From Brevibacillus_H sp041920465 (GTDB taxonomy: Bacteria > Bacillota > Bacilli > Brevibacillales > Brevibacillaceae), in NCBI GenBank assembly GCA_041920465.1, contig JBHGXW010000039.1, forward strand, positions 1 to 64,000: a DNA stretch of 64,000 nucleotides. The letters are read 5' to 3'. Every line of letters starts with the position of its first letter. The first letter of the stretch is position 1. This document shows positions 1 to 8,168 of this stretch, in pieces. Position numbers and translations under genes: made by a program. The notes under the pieces were generated by a model. That model had not been told where the DNA came from and did not search any database. It worked only from the letters and a program-made list of their open reading frames with translations.

Positions 1-149
1 GCTTCCCCCTGATGGAATACCCCCTTTGAATCCATATTTATCAAGCTCAACAATATTTTTCTTGCAAGCTTATCCAGTCAAAATTTGAAAAACGGTGAAA
101 TAACGAGATTGAGAGAGAAAAACTTAATTTATAGAGGGAGGAATGTATA

Positions 150-629
150 ATGAAGTACGCACACGTTGGTCTTAATGTCACGAACTTGGAGAAGTCCGTT
201 GAGTTTTACAGCAAGTTGTTTGGAACTGATCCTGTCAAGGTGAAACCGGATTACGCGAAGTTTCTTCTCGAAACACCAGGCTTAAACTTTACGCTTAATC
301 TACAGGACGACGTTGGTGGAAATCAAGTCGGGCATTTTGGGATTCAAGTAGAGAGTACAGAAGAGGTTCTGGCTCATAAGAAAAGATTGGAAGAGAATGG
401 CATACTTTCACATTACGACGAAATGAACACCACGTGTTGCTATGCACTCCAAGATAAGTTTTGGATACATGACCCGGACGGAAATGAGTGGGAGTTCTTT
501 TATACAAAATCAGATGTAGAGATTCTGGCCAAAGACGCTGGTGATTGCTGTACGAAAGAATCAAAGGTTGAAAAAAATGAATGCTGTGATTCAACTCCAA
601 AAGAAAAAATAAACAACTGTTGTTCTTAA
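150..629 (+). CDS. ArsI/CadI-type VOC metalloenzyme with Cys-rich tail
   Basis: This 159-residue protein has the vicinal-oxygen-chelate fold of the ArsI/CadI family. ArsI enzymes are Fe(II) C-As lyases that demethylate trivalent organoarsenicals in the cytoplasm; CadI members are annotated as cadmium-induced. The sequence shows the expected metal ligands His5, His62 and Glu115 and the adjacent thiols Cys96-Cys97 (NTTCCYAL) that hold the arsenical in ArsI. After residue 130 a hydrophilic tail adds three more Cys-Cys pairs (DCCT, ECCD, NCCS), which could bind metal or metalloid. A GAGGGAGG ribosome site precedes the ATG. A small open frame and a terminator follow, so it is probably the end of a short transcript. 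No arsR or arsenite pump lies within the window. The family call is firm; the substrate (organoarsenic or cadmium) is inferred. Confidence 0.88.
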   Translation: MKYAHVGLNVTNLEKSVEFYSKLFGTDPVKVKPDYAKFLLETPGLNFTLNLQDDVGGNQVGHFGIQVESTEEVLAHKKRLEENGILSHYDEMNTTCCYALQDKFWIHDPDGNEWEFFYTKSDVEILAKDAGDCCTKESKVEKNECCDSTPKEKINNCCS

Positions 630-651
630 CGAAAAGGAGAGTGGAAATGAT

Positions 652-771
652 ATGCATGAAAATATCTACGTTGTTGAATTCCTGTCAAAGTTAAAGCAAG
701 AACAGCTGGAAAAGCGAGCAAGGTTAGCGTGGATAAAGCAGCCACAGCCACAATGCTGTCTTTCAATATGA
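652..771 (+). CDS. possible small protein of 39 aa ending in Cys-Cys
   Basis: This short frame lies 22 bp after the ArsI-like gene and just before a strong terminator. It encodes a charged helical segment (EFLSKLKQEQLEKRARLAW) followed by QPQPQCCLSI. An AAGGAGA motif at 634-640 sits 11 nt upstream, which is a little long. A competing ATG at 647 is better spaced but gives only 15 codons. The Cys-Cys pair echoes the tail of the upstream enzyme, which hints at thiol or metalloid binding, but I recognise no family. It may be a real small protein or a chance frame. Confidence 0.4.
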   Translation: MHENIYVVEFLSKLKQEQLEKRARLAWIKQPQPQCCLSI

Positions 772-772
772 G

Positions 773-813
773 AAGAAGAACTGGTACATCACAAGGTGCC
801 AGTTCTTCTTTTT
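773..813 (+). terminator. intrinsic terminator
   Basis: The stem GAAGAACTGG (775-784) pairs with CCAGTTCTTC (799-808), extended by TAC/GTG, and is followed by a T-run. It ends the ArsI-like transcript. The A-rich left flank means it could also act on the opposite strand. Confidence 0.85.
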
Positions 814-904
814 AAATCTGCCCGATTTCTCCGAATTGTTGATTTTTCATTACATAAAAAGAAAGGCCCTTGTCCCATCCGAACAATCGGCATCCATCAG
901 ATTT

Positions 905-1393
905 TTATATAATCGATATGTAAATGTCAACTTGACTGTTTTCAGGGTCGTTACATCGCTCGTCATATAATTCAAAATCCGTTAAGAAGGCCCGTTTATT
1001 TGTTTTTGACCATTCCCAAATGTACTGCCAAGCTTCAACAATTATTTCTTGAATAGGACCTTTTCTCGTTGTGAATACCATATAATTACATTCTGGTATA
1101 GAATAGCTTTTCATTCCATTCGGGACATCATCAATATTTGTAACCTCAGTACCTAAAGCAAATGTATATGAACCCGTTTCATCTGATTCGTAGTCTGTAT
1201 AAACAGCCAGTATATTTGAGTTCTTTTTATTTGGGATTTTTTCAAGCATTCGGTCTCGATAAAAACTTTGCCTTTGTGAAAGTATTACTCCTTCACCTTT
1301 CATCTCAGCCTCATTCGTTGTGGTAACAGGTTTTCCAATGAAGCTAAAAGCGTTCATTTGAGTTATTTTTCTTTCTTGTATTAATTGTGACAA
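905..1393 (-). CDS. GyrI-like effector-binding domain protein
   Basis: This 162-residue protein consists of one GyrI-like/AraC-type effector-binding domain (Cass2/YobU relatives). The typical features are the N-terminal strand with IGKPVTTTNEAE, the central VYTDYESDETGSYTFALG segment with acidic residues near the ligand pocket, and the closing AWQYIWEWS...FLTDFELYDER helix and strand. Such stand-alone domains bind small amphipathic molecules and are thought to sequester ligands; no DNA-binding domain is attached. The TTG start at 1393 is chosen because GGAGGG lies about 8 nt upstream; an internal ATG at codon 14 is the alternative. It is monocistronic. Confidence 0.75.
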   Translation of the reverse strand: MSQLIQERKITQMNAFSFIGKPVTTTNEAEMKGEGVILSQRQSFYRDRMLEKIPNKKNSNILAVYTDYESDETGSYTFALGTEVTNIDDVPNGMKSYSIPECNYMVFTTRKGPIQEIIVEAWQYIWEWSKTNKRAFLTDFELYDERCNDPENSQVDIYISII

Positions 1394-1464
1394 TTATTTT
1401 CCCTCCCTTTTTGCTAAATTATGTAAAATTAACGGTTTAGAAAGATATTCTTTCAAATTTTAAC

Positions 1465-1857
1465 TCAAATTTCAGGCAAAATCTCGTAGCGGGAGGGAGC
1501 ATTCAACTGAAACCATTCGGGATGTTCTTCATAAGAGATCATGCCTTCTGACGGGAAAACCATTCTAATAAATCTGCCTGTGTAAGCGTTAAGTTCAACA
1601 AATGTTCCATCAACCGACACATTCCAAGTAGAAGTTCCAGTCAGTGTATTCATAAAGGTTTTATCCAATCTGGGAACATCGGTATTGGTGATGGCGGTAG
1701 GTAGTTTCAGATGTTGTTTTGCATTTCTTACGTACTGTTCCGCAAGTTGTTTCGCTTGGTCCGGAGAAATCGGATCTTGCTGAAGCCGATTGAAAAAGAA
1801 AAGCGATAGCATAAGCACGACGGATATGACGATAAGAACGGTATGTAATCTTTTCAC
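1465..1857 (-). CDS. small membrane-anchored or exported protein, PepSY-like
   Basis: This 130-residue protein starts KRLHT and continues into a hydrophobic segment (about residues 6-22, VLIVISVVLMLSLFFF), then an extracellular domain. The domain has a helix (SPDQAKQLAEQYVRNAKQHL) followed by strands TSTWNVSVDGTFVELNAYTGRFIRM, a pattern like a single PepSY/YpmB unit. The GTG at 1857 is chosen because GGAGG lies 4 nt upstream; longer in-frame versions lack a ribosome site. It may modulate an exported protease or germination protein, but the function is unknown. Confidence 0.6.
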   Translation of the reverse strand: MKRLHTVLIVISVVLMLSLFFFNRLQQDPISPDQAKQLAEQYVRNAKQHLKLPTAITNTDVPRLDKTFMNTLTGTSTWNVSVDGTFVELNAYTGRFIRMVFPSEGMISYEEHPEWFQLNAPSRYEILPEI

Positions 1858-2070
1858 GGTTCCTCCATTCTGCCAATCTCCCTGAAAAAAGTAAAACATA
1901 ATTTACCATCATAATACAATACAGGAACTATGTCCCAATTGTTAGAAAAGGAACAGGTGAAGGTAATTGAATACGGGGTTCGTCACTGGCAGCAGAAAAA
2001 TGAAAAAAGGGATAAGGAAATACATTTACACACCGAACATTCATTCGTAAAATAGAAACTGGTGATGAGA

Positions 2071-4353
2071 ATGAATGGAAAACGTACGATACCGCAAATT
2101 TTGGAGCAGTTCAGACAAGAAGCACGGTTCCAAAAAAATATTGTCCATTGGGAGACGATCCCTTCCAAAGAAGCCAAGACAGTCCCGATTCCCCATGAAG
2201 TAGATGAGCGAATCCGGCAAACCCTTGCCAACAGGGGAATCGTTTCCTTATATACGCATCAAGAAACCGCTTTTCGCCATGTGCGGGAAGGTAAACATAT
2301 CGTCGCGGTAACTCCTACCGCATCCGGAAAAAGCATGTGCTATCATCTGCCTGTTCTGCAAACGCTGACAGAAGAGCCTGAGGCGCGAGCTCTATACCTG
2401 TTTCCGACCAAGGCGTTGGCTCAAGACCAAAAAAGTGAATTGCATAACCTGATCAACGAGACGGGACTCACCATTAAGTCAGAAACGTACGACGGGGATA
2501 CGCCGGCCAACATCCGGCAAGTGATTCGCACGGCAGGCAATATCGTCATTACCAACCCGGACATGCTGCATTCCGCTATCCTTCCGCATCATACCAAATG
2601 GGTCTCTTTTTTTGAGCATTTGAAATACATCGTCATCGATGAGCTGCATACATACCGCGGTGTGTTCGGCAGCCACGTAGCCAACGTGATCCGCCGGTTG
2701 AAACGGATTTGTGCTTATTACGGCAGCCGCCCGCAGTTTATTTGCACGTCTGCTACCATCGCAAACCCGAAGCACTTGGCCGAGCAGTTGACCGAAGAAA
2801 AAATGGAACTGGTAGATAACAACGGTGCGCCGTCCGGAAAGAAGCATTTTCTCTTCTACAATCCGCCGGTGGTAAATCACCAGTTGAACATACGGCGAAG
2901 CGCGACACTGGAAGCGCGCGATATCACGGAGGCATTTCTTGCGAACGGGATTCAAACGATTCTGTTTGCCCGCAGCCGGATTCGCGTTGAGATCCTTTTG
3001 AAATATCTGCAGGAATTAATCAAGCAGAAGTTGGGTCCCAAGACCATCCAAGGCTACCGCGGGGGATACCTGCCCAGTCAGCGGCGGCAGATAGAACGGG
3101 GCTTAAGGCAAGGAGAGATTCTGGGTGTTATCAGCACCAATGCGCTTGAATTAGGGGTAGATATCGGCCAGCTGCAGGTTTGTGTCATGGCCGGTTATCC
3201 AGGTTCGGTCGCCAGCACTTGGCAGCAAGCCGGGCGAGCCGGGCGTCGTCATGGCGAATCGGTTGTCGTTCTCGTCGGAAGTTCCACTCCTTTGGACCAA
3301 TATGTGATACAGCATCCAGAGTATTTTTTTAACCGGAGTCCGGAATCGGCGCTCATCAATCCCGACAATCTGATCATTCTTGTCGATCATATCAAATGTG
3401 CGGCTTATGAACTGCCGTTTCAAGAAGGGGAACGCTTCGGCAACGCGGAGATCATGGAGATCCTCGAATTTCTGACGGAAGAACAAATCTTGCACCATTC
3501 CAAAGGAAAATGGTTCTACATGAACGCTTCGTTTCCGGCCCACAACATCAGCCTGCGTTCCGCTTCACAGGAAAATGTGGTGATTATTGATATTACCGAA
3601 CAAGGTAACGAACGGGTGATCGGGGAGATGGATCAATTCAGTTCCCTCACGCTTCTGCACGAGGAGGCGATTTATCTTCACCAAGGGGTGCAATTCCAGG
3701 TGGAGAAACTGGATTACGAAGAGAAAAAAGCGTACGTAAGAGAAGTACAGGTAGATTACTATACAGATGCCAACTTGTCCGTCCAACTGAAAGTATTGGA
3801 AGAGGACGAATCCCGCCGCCAGCAACAAGCCGAATATGCCTATGGTGAAGTTTCGGTGCATGCGATGGCCACGATCTTCAAAAAAATCAAGTTTGAAACA
3901 CACGAAAATATCGGTTCCGGTCCGATTCATTTGCCGGAACGGGAACTGCATACGAGTGCAGCCTGGATTTGCTTCCCCGAAGCCGTTTTTGAGTCGCTGG
4001 GCAAGGAAGAAGTGGAACGCGGCTTGGTTGGGCTTGCCCACGTCTTGCAGCATGTTGCTCCCTTGTTTGTCATGTGCGACCCGCAGGACCTGCACGTAAT
4101 TCCGCAGCGCAAAGCGATTCATTCGGGGCAGCCGACCCTCTTTCTATATGACCGGTATCCGGGAGGAGTCGGGCTAAGCGAGCAGGTTTATAAAGAAATG
4201 GAAACGATCCTCTTCCAGGCAGAGCAGCTGATCAGCGCATGCCCCTGTGATTCGGGGTGCCCTTCCTGTATCGGAGCTTCGGAAGAGGGAGGGAAGGAAT
4301 TGGCTCTGTCTCTCGTTCGGCTCGCCCAAGGGGGTAGTATCTATGTCTCTTAA
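2071..4353 (+). CDS. mrfA: MrfA (YprA), DEAD/DEAH-box repair helicase
   Basis: This 760-residue superfamily 2 helicase matches Bacillus subtilis MrfA/YprA along its whole length. In B. subtilis MrfA acts with MrfB in a UvrA-independent pathway that repairs mitomycin C lesions. Visible motifs are the Q-motif region LYTHQ, Walker A TPTASGKS (near residue 90), DELH motif II, SAT motif III, and the helicase C domain ending QQAGRAGR. The C-terminal region with CPCDSGCPSCIG supplies the four cysteines of the family's zinc site. The ATG at 2071 is preferred because GGTGAT extends the Shine-Dalgarno match just upstream and the protein then aligns with relatives; GTG 2062 and ATG 2065 are alternatives. 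Its 3' end overlaps mrfB by 11 nt. Confidence 0.95.
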   Translation: MNGKRTIPQILEQFRQEARFQKNIVHWETIPSKEAKTVPIPHEVDERIRQTLANRGIVSLYTHQETAFRHVREGKHIVAVTPTASGKSMCYHLPVLQTLTEEPEARALYLFPTKALAQDQKSELHNLINETGLTIKSETYDGDTPANIRQVIRTAGNIVITNPDMLHSAILPHHTKWVSFFEHLKYIVIDELHTYRGVFGSHVANVIRRLKRICAYYGSRPQFICTSATIANPKHLAEQLTEEKMELVDNNGAPSGKKHFLFYNPPVVNHQLNIRRSATLEARDITEAFLANGIQTILFARSRIRVEILLKYLQELIKQKLGPKTIQGYRGGYLPSQRRQIERGLRQGEILGVISTNALELGVDIGQLQVCVMAGYPGSVASTWQQAGRAGRRHGESVVVLVGSSTPLDQYVIQHPEYFFNRSPESALINPDNLIILVDHIKCAAYELPFQEGERFGNAEIMEILEFLTEEQILHHSKGKWFYMNASFPAHNISLRSASQENVVIIDITEQGNERVIGEMDQFSSLTLLHEEAIYLHQGVQFQVEKLDYEEKKAYVREVQVDYYTDANLSVQLKVLEEDESRRQQQAEYAYGEVSVHAMATIFKKIKFETHENIGSGPIHLPERELHTSAAWICFPEAVFESLGKEEVERGLVGLAHVLQHVAPLFVMCDPQDLHVIPQRKAIHSGQPTLFLYDRYPGGVGLSEQVYKEMETILFQAEQLISACPCDSGCPSCIGASEEGGKELALSLVRLAQGGSIYVS

Positions 4354-5629
4354 AAGCAAACTCCAGCGCATGAAAGGGCACATGACTAAAGAAGCTCCTT
4401 CCATAATATCGCCGTCCACACCGGCAGCAGCCGTTCCCTTTCTGGAGCGATGGAGGGAACTTCAGGCCAGGCCGTTTGGAACCGGTGAAGAGTATGTTAT
4501 GGTCCGCGAAGTCCGCTATCCGATTACGCAAAAGCATGGAAGGTATCATTTTCATCAGCTTCATGAAGTAATTGAAGCATGGGGAGAAGCTTGTCTCAAT
4601 CATCCGCTGTCTGCCGCCGAGAAAACTGCCGAAGAACTGCTGTTTTTCGACACAGAAACAACGGGATTGCAAGGGGGAGTAGGCAACACCATCTTTCTGC
4701 TTGGCTATAGCCGGATCGAAGGGGAGGATGTCGTCGTCCGCCAGCACTTCCTGGCGGAGCCGCATGCGGAAGTTACGCTTTATCAGTCATTTTTGCAGGA
4801 TGTTCGTACGTCCGCGCAACTCGTCACCTTCAATGGAAAATCGTTTGACTGGCCGCAGGTGAAAACCAGACATACCCTCGTCCGTGATTCGGTCCCGGAA
4901 CTGCCTTCCTTCGGTCACTACGATCTTTTGCACGGGGCGAGAAGATTATGGAAAAACGAATTGGAGTCTTGCCGCCTGTCTGTCATCGAGCAAACCAAAT
5001 TGGGGGTCCATCGCGAGAATGATCTTCCCGGATTTATGGCTCCCATCGCCTATTTTGACTATTTGGTAAACAAAGATCCAGAAACGGTCTCAGGTGTACT
5101 TCGCCATAATGAGCTGGATGTTCTTTCACTGATTACCCTTTATATTCATATCTCCAAGCTATTGCTGGAACAAGGGAGTGCGAACGTTTCCTCTGAAGAA
5201 CGGTTTGAAATTGCCCGTTGGTACGAGGCGTTGGGTGCGCATGAATATGCCGTTGCAGCCTACCGACAGATCGCGGCAAGTCAGCATCCGCTTCGCCATC
5301 AGGCAAAAATCGCCTTGGGGCGCCGGTACAAAAAGCAAAACAACTGGCAAGCTGCATTAACCATGTGGGAGGAAGTGATACAAGATACTGCCTATCCTTC
5401 CGAAGAGGTTTTGATTGAAATAGCCAAAACCTATGAACACCAAGCGAAAGACTATGAGAAAGCACTCCACTATACCAGGCTGGCAATCGATGCATGGAAA
5501 AGAAGAGGCAATCTGCTGCGCCTAAAGAACAAAAAAGAATGGGAAACGTACGAAAAACGGATTGAACGGCTGCAGAGGAAGCTTGATTTGGCTACCTATT
5601 CGGATCACCTCATAAGCTCGCAGTCATAA
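4343..5629 (+). CDS. mrfB: MrfB (YprB), DEDD exonuclease with TPR tail
   Basis: This 428-residue protein is the partner of MrfA. The N-terminal half is an RNase H-like 3'-5' exonuclease with FFDTETTGL (motif I, D and E metal ligands), FNGKSFDWP (motif II) and HNELDVLSL (motif III). The C-terminal part carries TPR-like helices (YEALGAHEYAVAAYRQIA and following). In B. subtilis MrfB resects or degrades DNA in the mitomycin repair pathway. The ATG at 4343 has CAAGGGGG upstream and lies inside the end of mrfA, implying translational coupling. Its stop codon touches the convergent pssA stop. The size is close to that of B. subtilis YprB. Confidence 0.93.
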   Translation: MSLKSKLQRMKGHMTKEAPSIISPSTPAAAVPFLERWRELQARPFGTGEEYVMVREVRYPITQKHGRYHFHQLHEVIEAWGEACLNHPLSAAEKTAEELLFFDTETTGLQGGVGNTIFLLGYSRIEGEDVVVRQHFLAEPHAEVTLYQSFLQDVRTSAQLVTFNGKSFDWPQVKTRHTLVRDSVPELPSFGHYDLLHGARRLWKNELESCRLSVIEQTKLGVHRENDLPGFMAPIAYFDYLVNKDPETVSGVLRHNELDVLSLITLYIHISKLLLEQGSANVSSEERFEIARWYEALGAHEYAVAAYRQIAASQHPLRHQAKIALGRRYKKQNNWQAALTMWEEVIQDTAYPSEEVLIEIAKTYEHQAKDYEKALHYTRLAIDAWKRRGNLLRLKNKKEWETYEKRIERLQRKLDLATYSDHLISSQS

Positions 5630-6142
5630 CTTCTTTACCCGTATCTTGCTGACCATGAAAAAAGCTAACAGCAAGGCAACATAGGGAACGATCCCATACA
5701 AAACGGGAGCCCACAAAAGCAAGCCAGTAATGATTCCCGCGGCCGGAATGGGCAAACCTTCGAAGTAGCCAACAGTAGGGCGAGTATTGAAGCGTGCTAA
5801 CCTCAGAGCACCGGCGAACGGGAAAAACAGAAGATCCAGTGTCGATACCAAGTGATGGGGAACCGTTTCATAGAGGGCCAAGGCAGGAACAACGCCGAAA
5901 CTGACAATATCCGCCAAAGAATCCAACTCGACACCGAATTCGCTTGCTACTTTCAGCTTACGTGCCACTTTTCCATCCAGGAAATCAAAGACAGCAGACA
6001 AAAAAATAAAAACAGTGGCGACAGTCGGCAAATGATTAGCTATGAAGACGAGAGCGATAACGCCGCTTCCTAAATTGGACAAAGTAAAAAGGTTGGGGAT
6101 TGATTCTACAAAGCGGAGCAAAAGATCAAACCCTTTCTGCAA
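5624..6142 (-). CDS. pssA: CDP-diacylglycerol-serine O-phosphatidyltransferase
   Basis: This is a CDP-alcohol phosphatidyltransferase of about 172 residues. The diagnostic motif D-x2-DG-x2-AR-x8-G-x3-D-x3-D is present as DFLDGKVAR...GVELDSLAD. Several hydrophobic helices span the rest. The spacing of RLARFNTRPTVGYFEGLPIPAAG and the ending MVSKIRV fit PssA, which makes phosphatidylserine, the precursor of phosphatidylethanolamine, in the membrane. The start is uncertain: a TTG at 6142 has GAGG about 11 nt upstream, whereas the frame stays open farther upstream through implausible sequence. It converges with mrfB, and no psd decarboxylase lies beside it. Confidence 0.82.
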   Translation of the reverse strand: MQKGFDLLLRFVESIPNLFTLSNLGSGVIALVFIANHLPTVATVFIFLSAVFDFLDGKVARKLKVASEFGVELDSLADIVSFGVVPALALYETVPHHLVSTLDLLFFPFAGALRLARFNTRPTVGYFEGLPIPAAGIITGLLLWAPVLYGIVPYVALLLAFFMVSKIRVKKL

Positions 6143-6288
6143 GGCGCATATTACCTCATAGGTTCCCCTAATGAGCTTAAAACATAATCCATCTGTCCTG
6201 ATGTCAAAAATTGTGGGCATTCTCCGATACCACAACCTAGGCAAAAGCATATAAATACATCGTAGAGAAAAACAGGAGGAGACATCCC

Positions 6289-7116
6289 ATGACAGATGGA
6301 TTTGTAGCGAGATCACTAGATGAAATTCGTTTTTGGTCGAGGATCATGAAAGAACACTCTTTGTTTTTGAGTTTAGGCTTCAATCGCGATGACGTACAAT
6401 TAATCCATGAGGCCAATCGGTTTTACGCCATTTTTGAGAACATCGAAAATCAGGCAAACTCCTTCTCGACAGATATTGAACCACAGCGAATGGTTCAATT
6501 TAATACTGTCGTATATCATGCTGTGTGCCATATTTATGCGTTTAAACGAAGAGTGCTCGGGTTAATCTTGCGCTGTCAGATAGGCGGCAGCAATTTCCCC
6601 TTATTGGTCGATCACGTAAGCAGGGAAGCCTCTTATTTCATGCGGCGTTTGGAGCAGTTAAATACAGGTACTCTTGACCCGCTGCCTGACGCCATTATTA
6701 ATGAAAACGTATTTTTCCTCAAGATCATGGCGGATCATGCCAAATTTATCAACCATTTACTCGATCCTTCCGAGCGAAAACTGGTGGAGCAGGCGAGAGA
6801 ATTCAGTCATGACTTTGACCAACTCTTGTTCCAGGCTATTGATCTTGACTCAATGCGTCCCGAATCCCAAACAGTCCCGCTGCTTGATCAGTTTGTCGAC
6901 CAAAACAGAGTTTCTGTTCGCCAGTTACGTGATTTTAAACGTACTGCCCGTGATCTGATCGAAGCTTGCCGGATTAAAAGTATTATTCCGCCGCTTCTTG
7001 CTGACCACGTATTTAGGGAAGCTACACGTTTCCTGGAAATCCTGGATGCGTTTGAAGCAGCTTTATCCGGTGGAACACCGAGAGAGATGTCTTTGGAATC
7101 TCGGAAACTGGAGTGA
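6289..7116 (+). CDS. DUF2935 protein
   Basis: This 275-residue all-helical protein contains two copies of a roughly 130-residue DUF2935 repeat. Each has paired motifs resembling FWSRIMKEHSLFLSLGF and FFLKIMADHAKFINHLLD, with conserved E/D-H residues that look like a four-helix-bundle metal site. The family is common in spore-forming Firmicutes and has no firmly assigned role. The start is clear, with AACAGGAGGAG 8 nt before the ATG. It is divergent from pssA and appears monocistronic. Confidence 0.85.
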   Translation: MTDGFVARSLDEIRFWSRIMKEHSLFLSLGFNRDDVQLIHEANRFYAIFENIENQANSFSTDIEPQRMVQFNTVVYHAVCHIYAFKRRVLGLILRCQIGGSNFPLLVDHVSREASYFMRRLEQLNTGTLDPLPDAIINENVFFLKIMADHAKFINHLLDPSERKLVEQAREFSHDFDQLLFQAIDLDSMRPESQTVPLLDQFVDQNRVSVRQLRDFKRTARDLIEACRIKSIIPPLLADHVFREATRFLEILDAFEAALSGGTPREMSLESRKLE

Positions 7117-7208
7117 ACCGATTAATGTCGTCAGCCTGGTCTGCATCGTTTTCATCTCCTTCATGATGGCGATACAGCCCGAACCAAAACGCAGGCCTTA
7201 ATGTTAAT

Positions 7209-7475
7209 TTAGGTCTTTAAAAGGTGAATCATTCTCTCCATTTGGTGCGAGTTAGTTTCAAACTCCTCAGGCCCGATCCCATTTTGGATAAGGTTATGCA
7301 GGTTTTCCGCCCATTCTTCCGAAAGCCAATACCAGCCGATCCGTGACATGCCGCTATAATACTGTTCAACTATGCGAATTGCTTCGTCTAAAGTGTAGTG
7401 TTCGGGGAACTGAGCATGAAGCTCTTTAGCAATTTCTTGTTCATATGCATCCATTTCTGCAAATCGTTTTATCAT
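7209..7475 (-). CDS. hypothetical 88-aa soluble protein
   Basis: This small acidic helical protein (MIKRFAEMDAYEQEIAKELHAQFPEHYTLDEAIRIVEQYY...) has several tryptophans near the middle (GWYWLSEEW). The ATG at 7475 is chosen because AAGGGTGA sits 6 nt upstream; a GTG nine bases earlier overlaps that ribosome site. I recognise no family. It stands alone between the DUF2935 gene and a gene-poor stretch. Confidence 0.6.
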   Translation of the reverse strand: MIKRFAEMDAYEQEIAKELHAQFPEHYTLDEAIRIVEQYYSGMSRIGWYWLSEEWAENLHNLIQNGIGPEEFETNSHQMERMIHLLKT

Positions 7476-7609
7476 CACACTCACCCTTCATGCAGGTCTG
7501 TTGCCCTCTCAGCTTGAGTATAGCTTATTGGTAACCGCTTGTGTGGCATGTAACAAAACTGTCAGAGAGGCGAAATGGCAGAAACAGAGCAGTCGATAAC
7601 ACATTTCAT

Positions 7610-7643
7610 AGACCCTAGTAACTCACGAAGAATTCTAGGGTCT
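7610..7643. repeat. 9-bp inverted repeat
   Basis: AGACCCTAG (7610-7618) and CTAGGGTCT (7635-7643) are perfect inverted copies separated by 16 nt. There is no T-tract on either side, so it is not a typical terminator. It could be the hairpin after the small minus-strand frame or a protein-binding palindrome. Confidence 0.6.
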
Positions 7644-7664
7644 GATTCATTTGACAAGTGATCG

Positions 7665-7692
7665 CTTCTATTGTCACACTTCTATTGTCACA
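7665..7692. repeat. tandem duplication of 14 bp
   Basis: The sequence CTTCTATTGTCACA occurs twice head to tail (7665-7678 and 7679-7692). It probably arose by slippage. No function is evident. Confidence 0.7.
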
Positions 7693-7717
7693 TAAGAAAC
7701 CAGGCGAAAAAATTACA

Positions 7718-7879
7718 TTAGTGGGTATCCCGTTCCGAATTGGAATCTTCTTTCGACTGAAACGGCAGACGGGGAGAGTCGCCCTCGTCGATCCGGTCAT
7801 TTTCCAAATTGCGTCTCACACTAACCTTCCATTTGCCTTCACGGTAAGAATCAACTTCCCAGGAATTTGGTCCAGTCAT
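7718..7879 (-). CDS. possible small hydrophilic protein, 53 aa
   Basis: This minus-strand frame begins MTGPNSWEVDSYREGKW and continues as a very hydrophilic, charged sequence with a plausible strand (KWKVSVRRNLEND). AAGGAG lies about 12 nt upstream, a little far; a nearer ATG in another frame encodes only 11 residues. Its composition looks more protein-like than the opposite-strand frame over the same bases. I do not recognise it, and it may be a remnant. Confidence 0.35.
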   Translation of the reverse strand: MTGPNSWEVDSYREGKWKVSVRRNLENDRIDEGDSPRLPFQSKEDSNSERDTH

Positions 7880-8010
7880 TGTTCATCTGCTCTCCTTGTC
7901 GTCGTATTTATCATCTTTAACGTTTCCTGCCAGAATTTTTTCATTCCCTGCACCCAAACTAAATCCTGTCATGATCACATCCGCTGCAGGGGCATGCATT
8001 CATGATTAGT

Positions 8011-8036
8011 GTCCGGTATTCCGGACATTTTTGTTT
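8011..8036 (+). terminator. perfect 6-bp hairpin with T-rich tail, no obvious gene upstream
   Basis: GTCCGG (8011-8016), loop TATT and CCGGAC (8021-8026) are followed by ATTTTTGTTT, which has the form of an intrinsic terminator. No plus-strand gene precedes it, so it may end an untranslated RNA or the leader upstream of the acyl-CoA synthetase, or it may be coincidental. Confidence 0.5.
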
Positions 8037-8168
8037 AGTCGACGGACATCCTGGTGAACCGGATTCATGCAAATCCTTTTAAGGAAGGCTTGTTCCCCTT
8101 GGCATGTTATTTGCTTCGGTAATCCGACATACATTCATCTGCTTTTCCGGAAAAAAAGGAGGATGTGT

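Larger units (their letters stand above)
7476..8168. other. gene-poor stretch with small ORF and hairpins
   Basis: No conventional gene is supported over these 690 bases. The stretch holds a possible 53-codon minus-strand gene (7718-7879), an inverted repeat (7610-7643), a tandem 14-bp duplication (7665-7692) and a hairpin with T-run (8011-8036). The rest looks like untranslated or decayed sequence upstream of the acyl-CoA synthetase. Confidence 0.6.

Noticed and set aside
3565..4122. Long minus-strand frames opposite mrfA and many similar antisense frames
   Set aside because: They are shadows of strongly supported genes and lack ribosome sites and family motifs.
6143..6316. 58-residue N-terminal extension of PssA
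   Set aside because: The extension reads through the intergenic region and the start of the divergent DUF2935 gene, and does not resemble PssA.
7658..8005. 115-codon plus-strand frame
   Set aside because: No ribosome site, irregular composition, and the opposite strand gives a more protein-like small frame.
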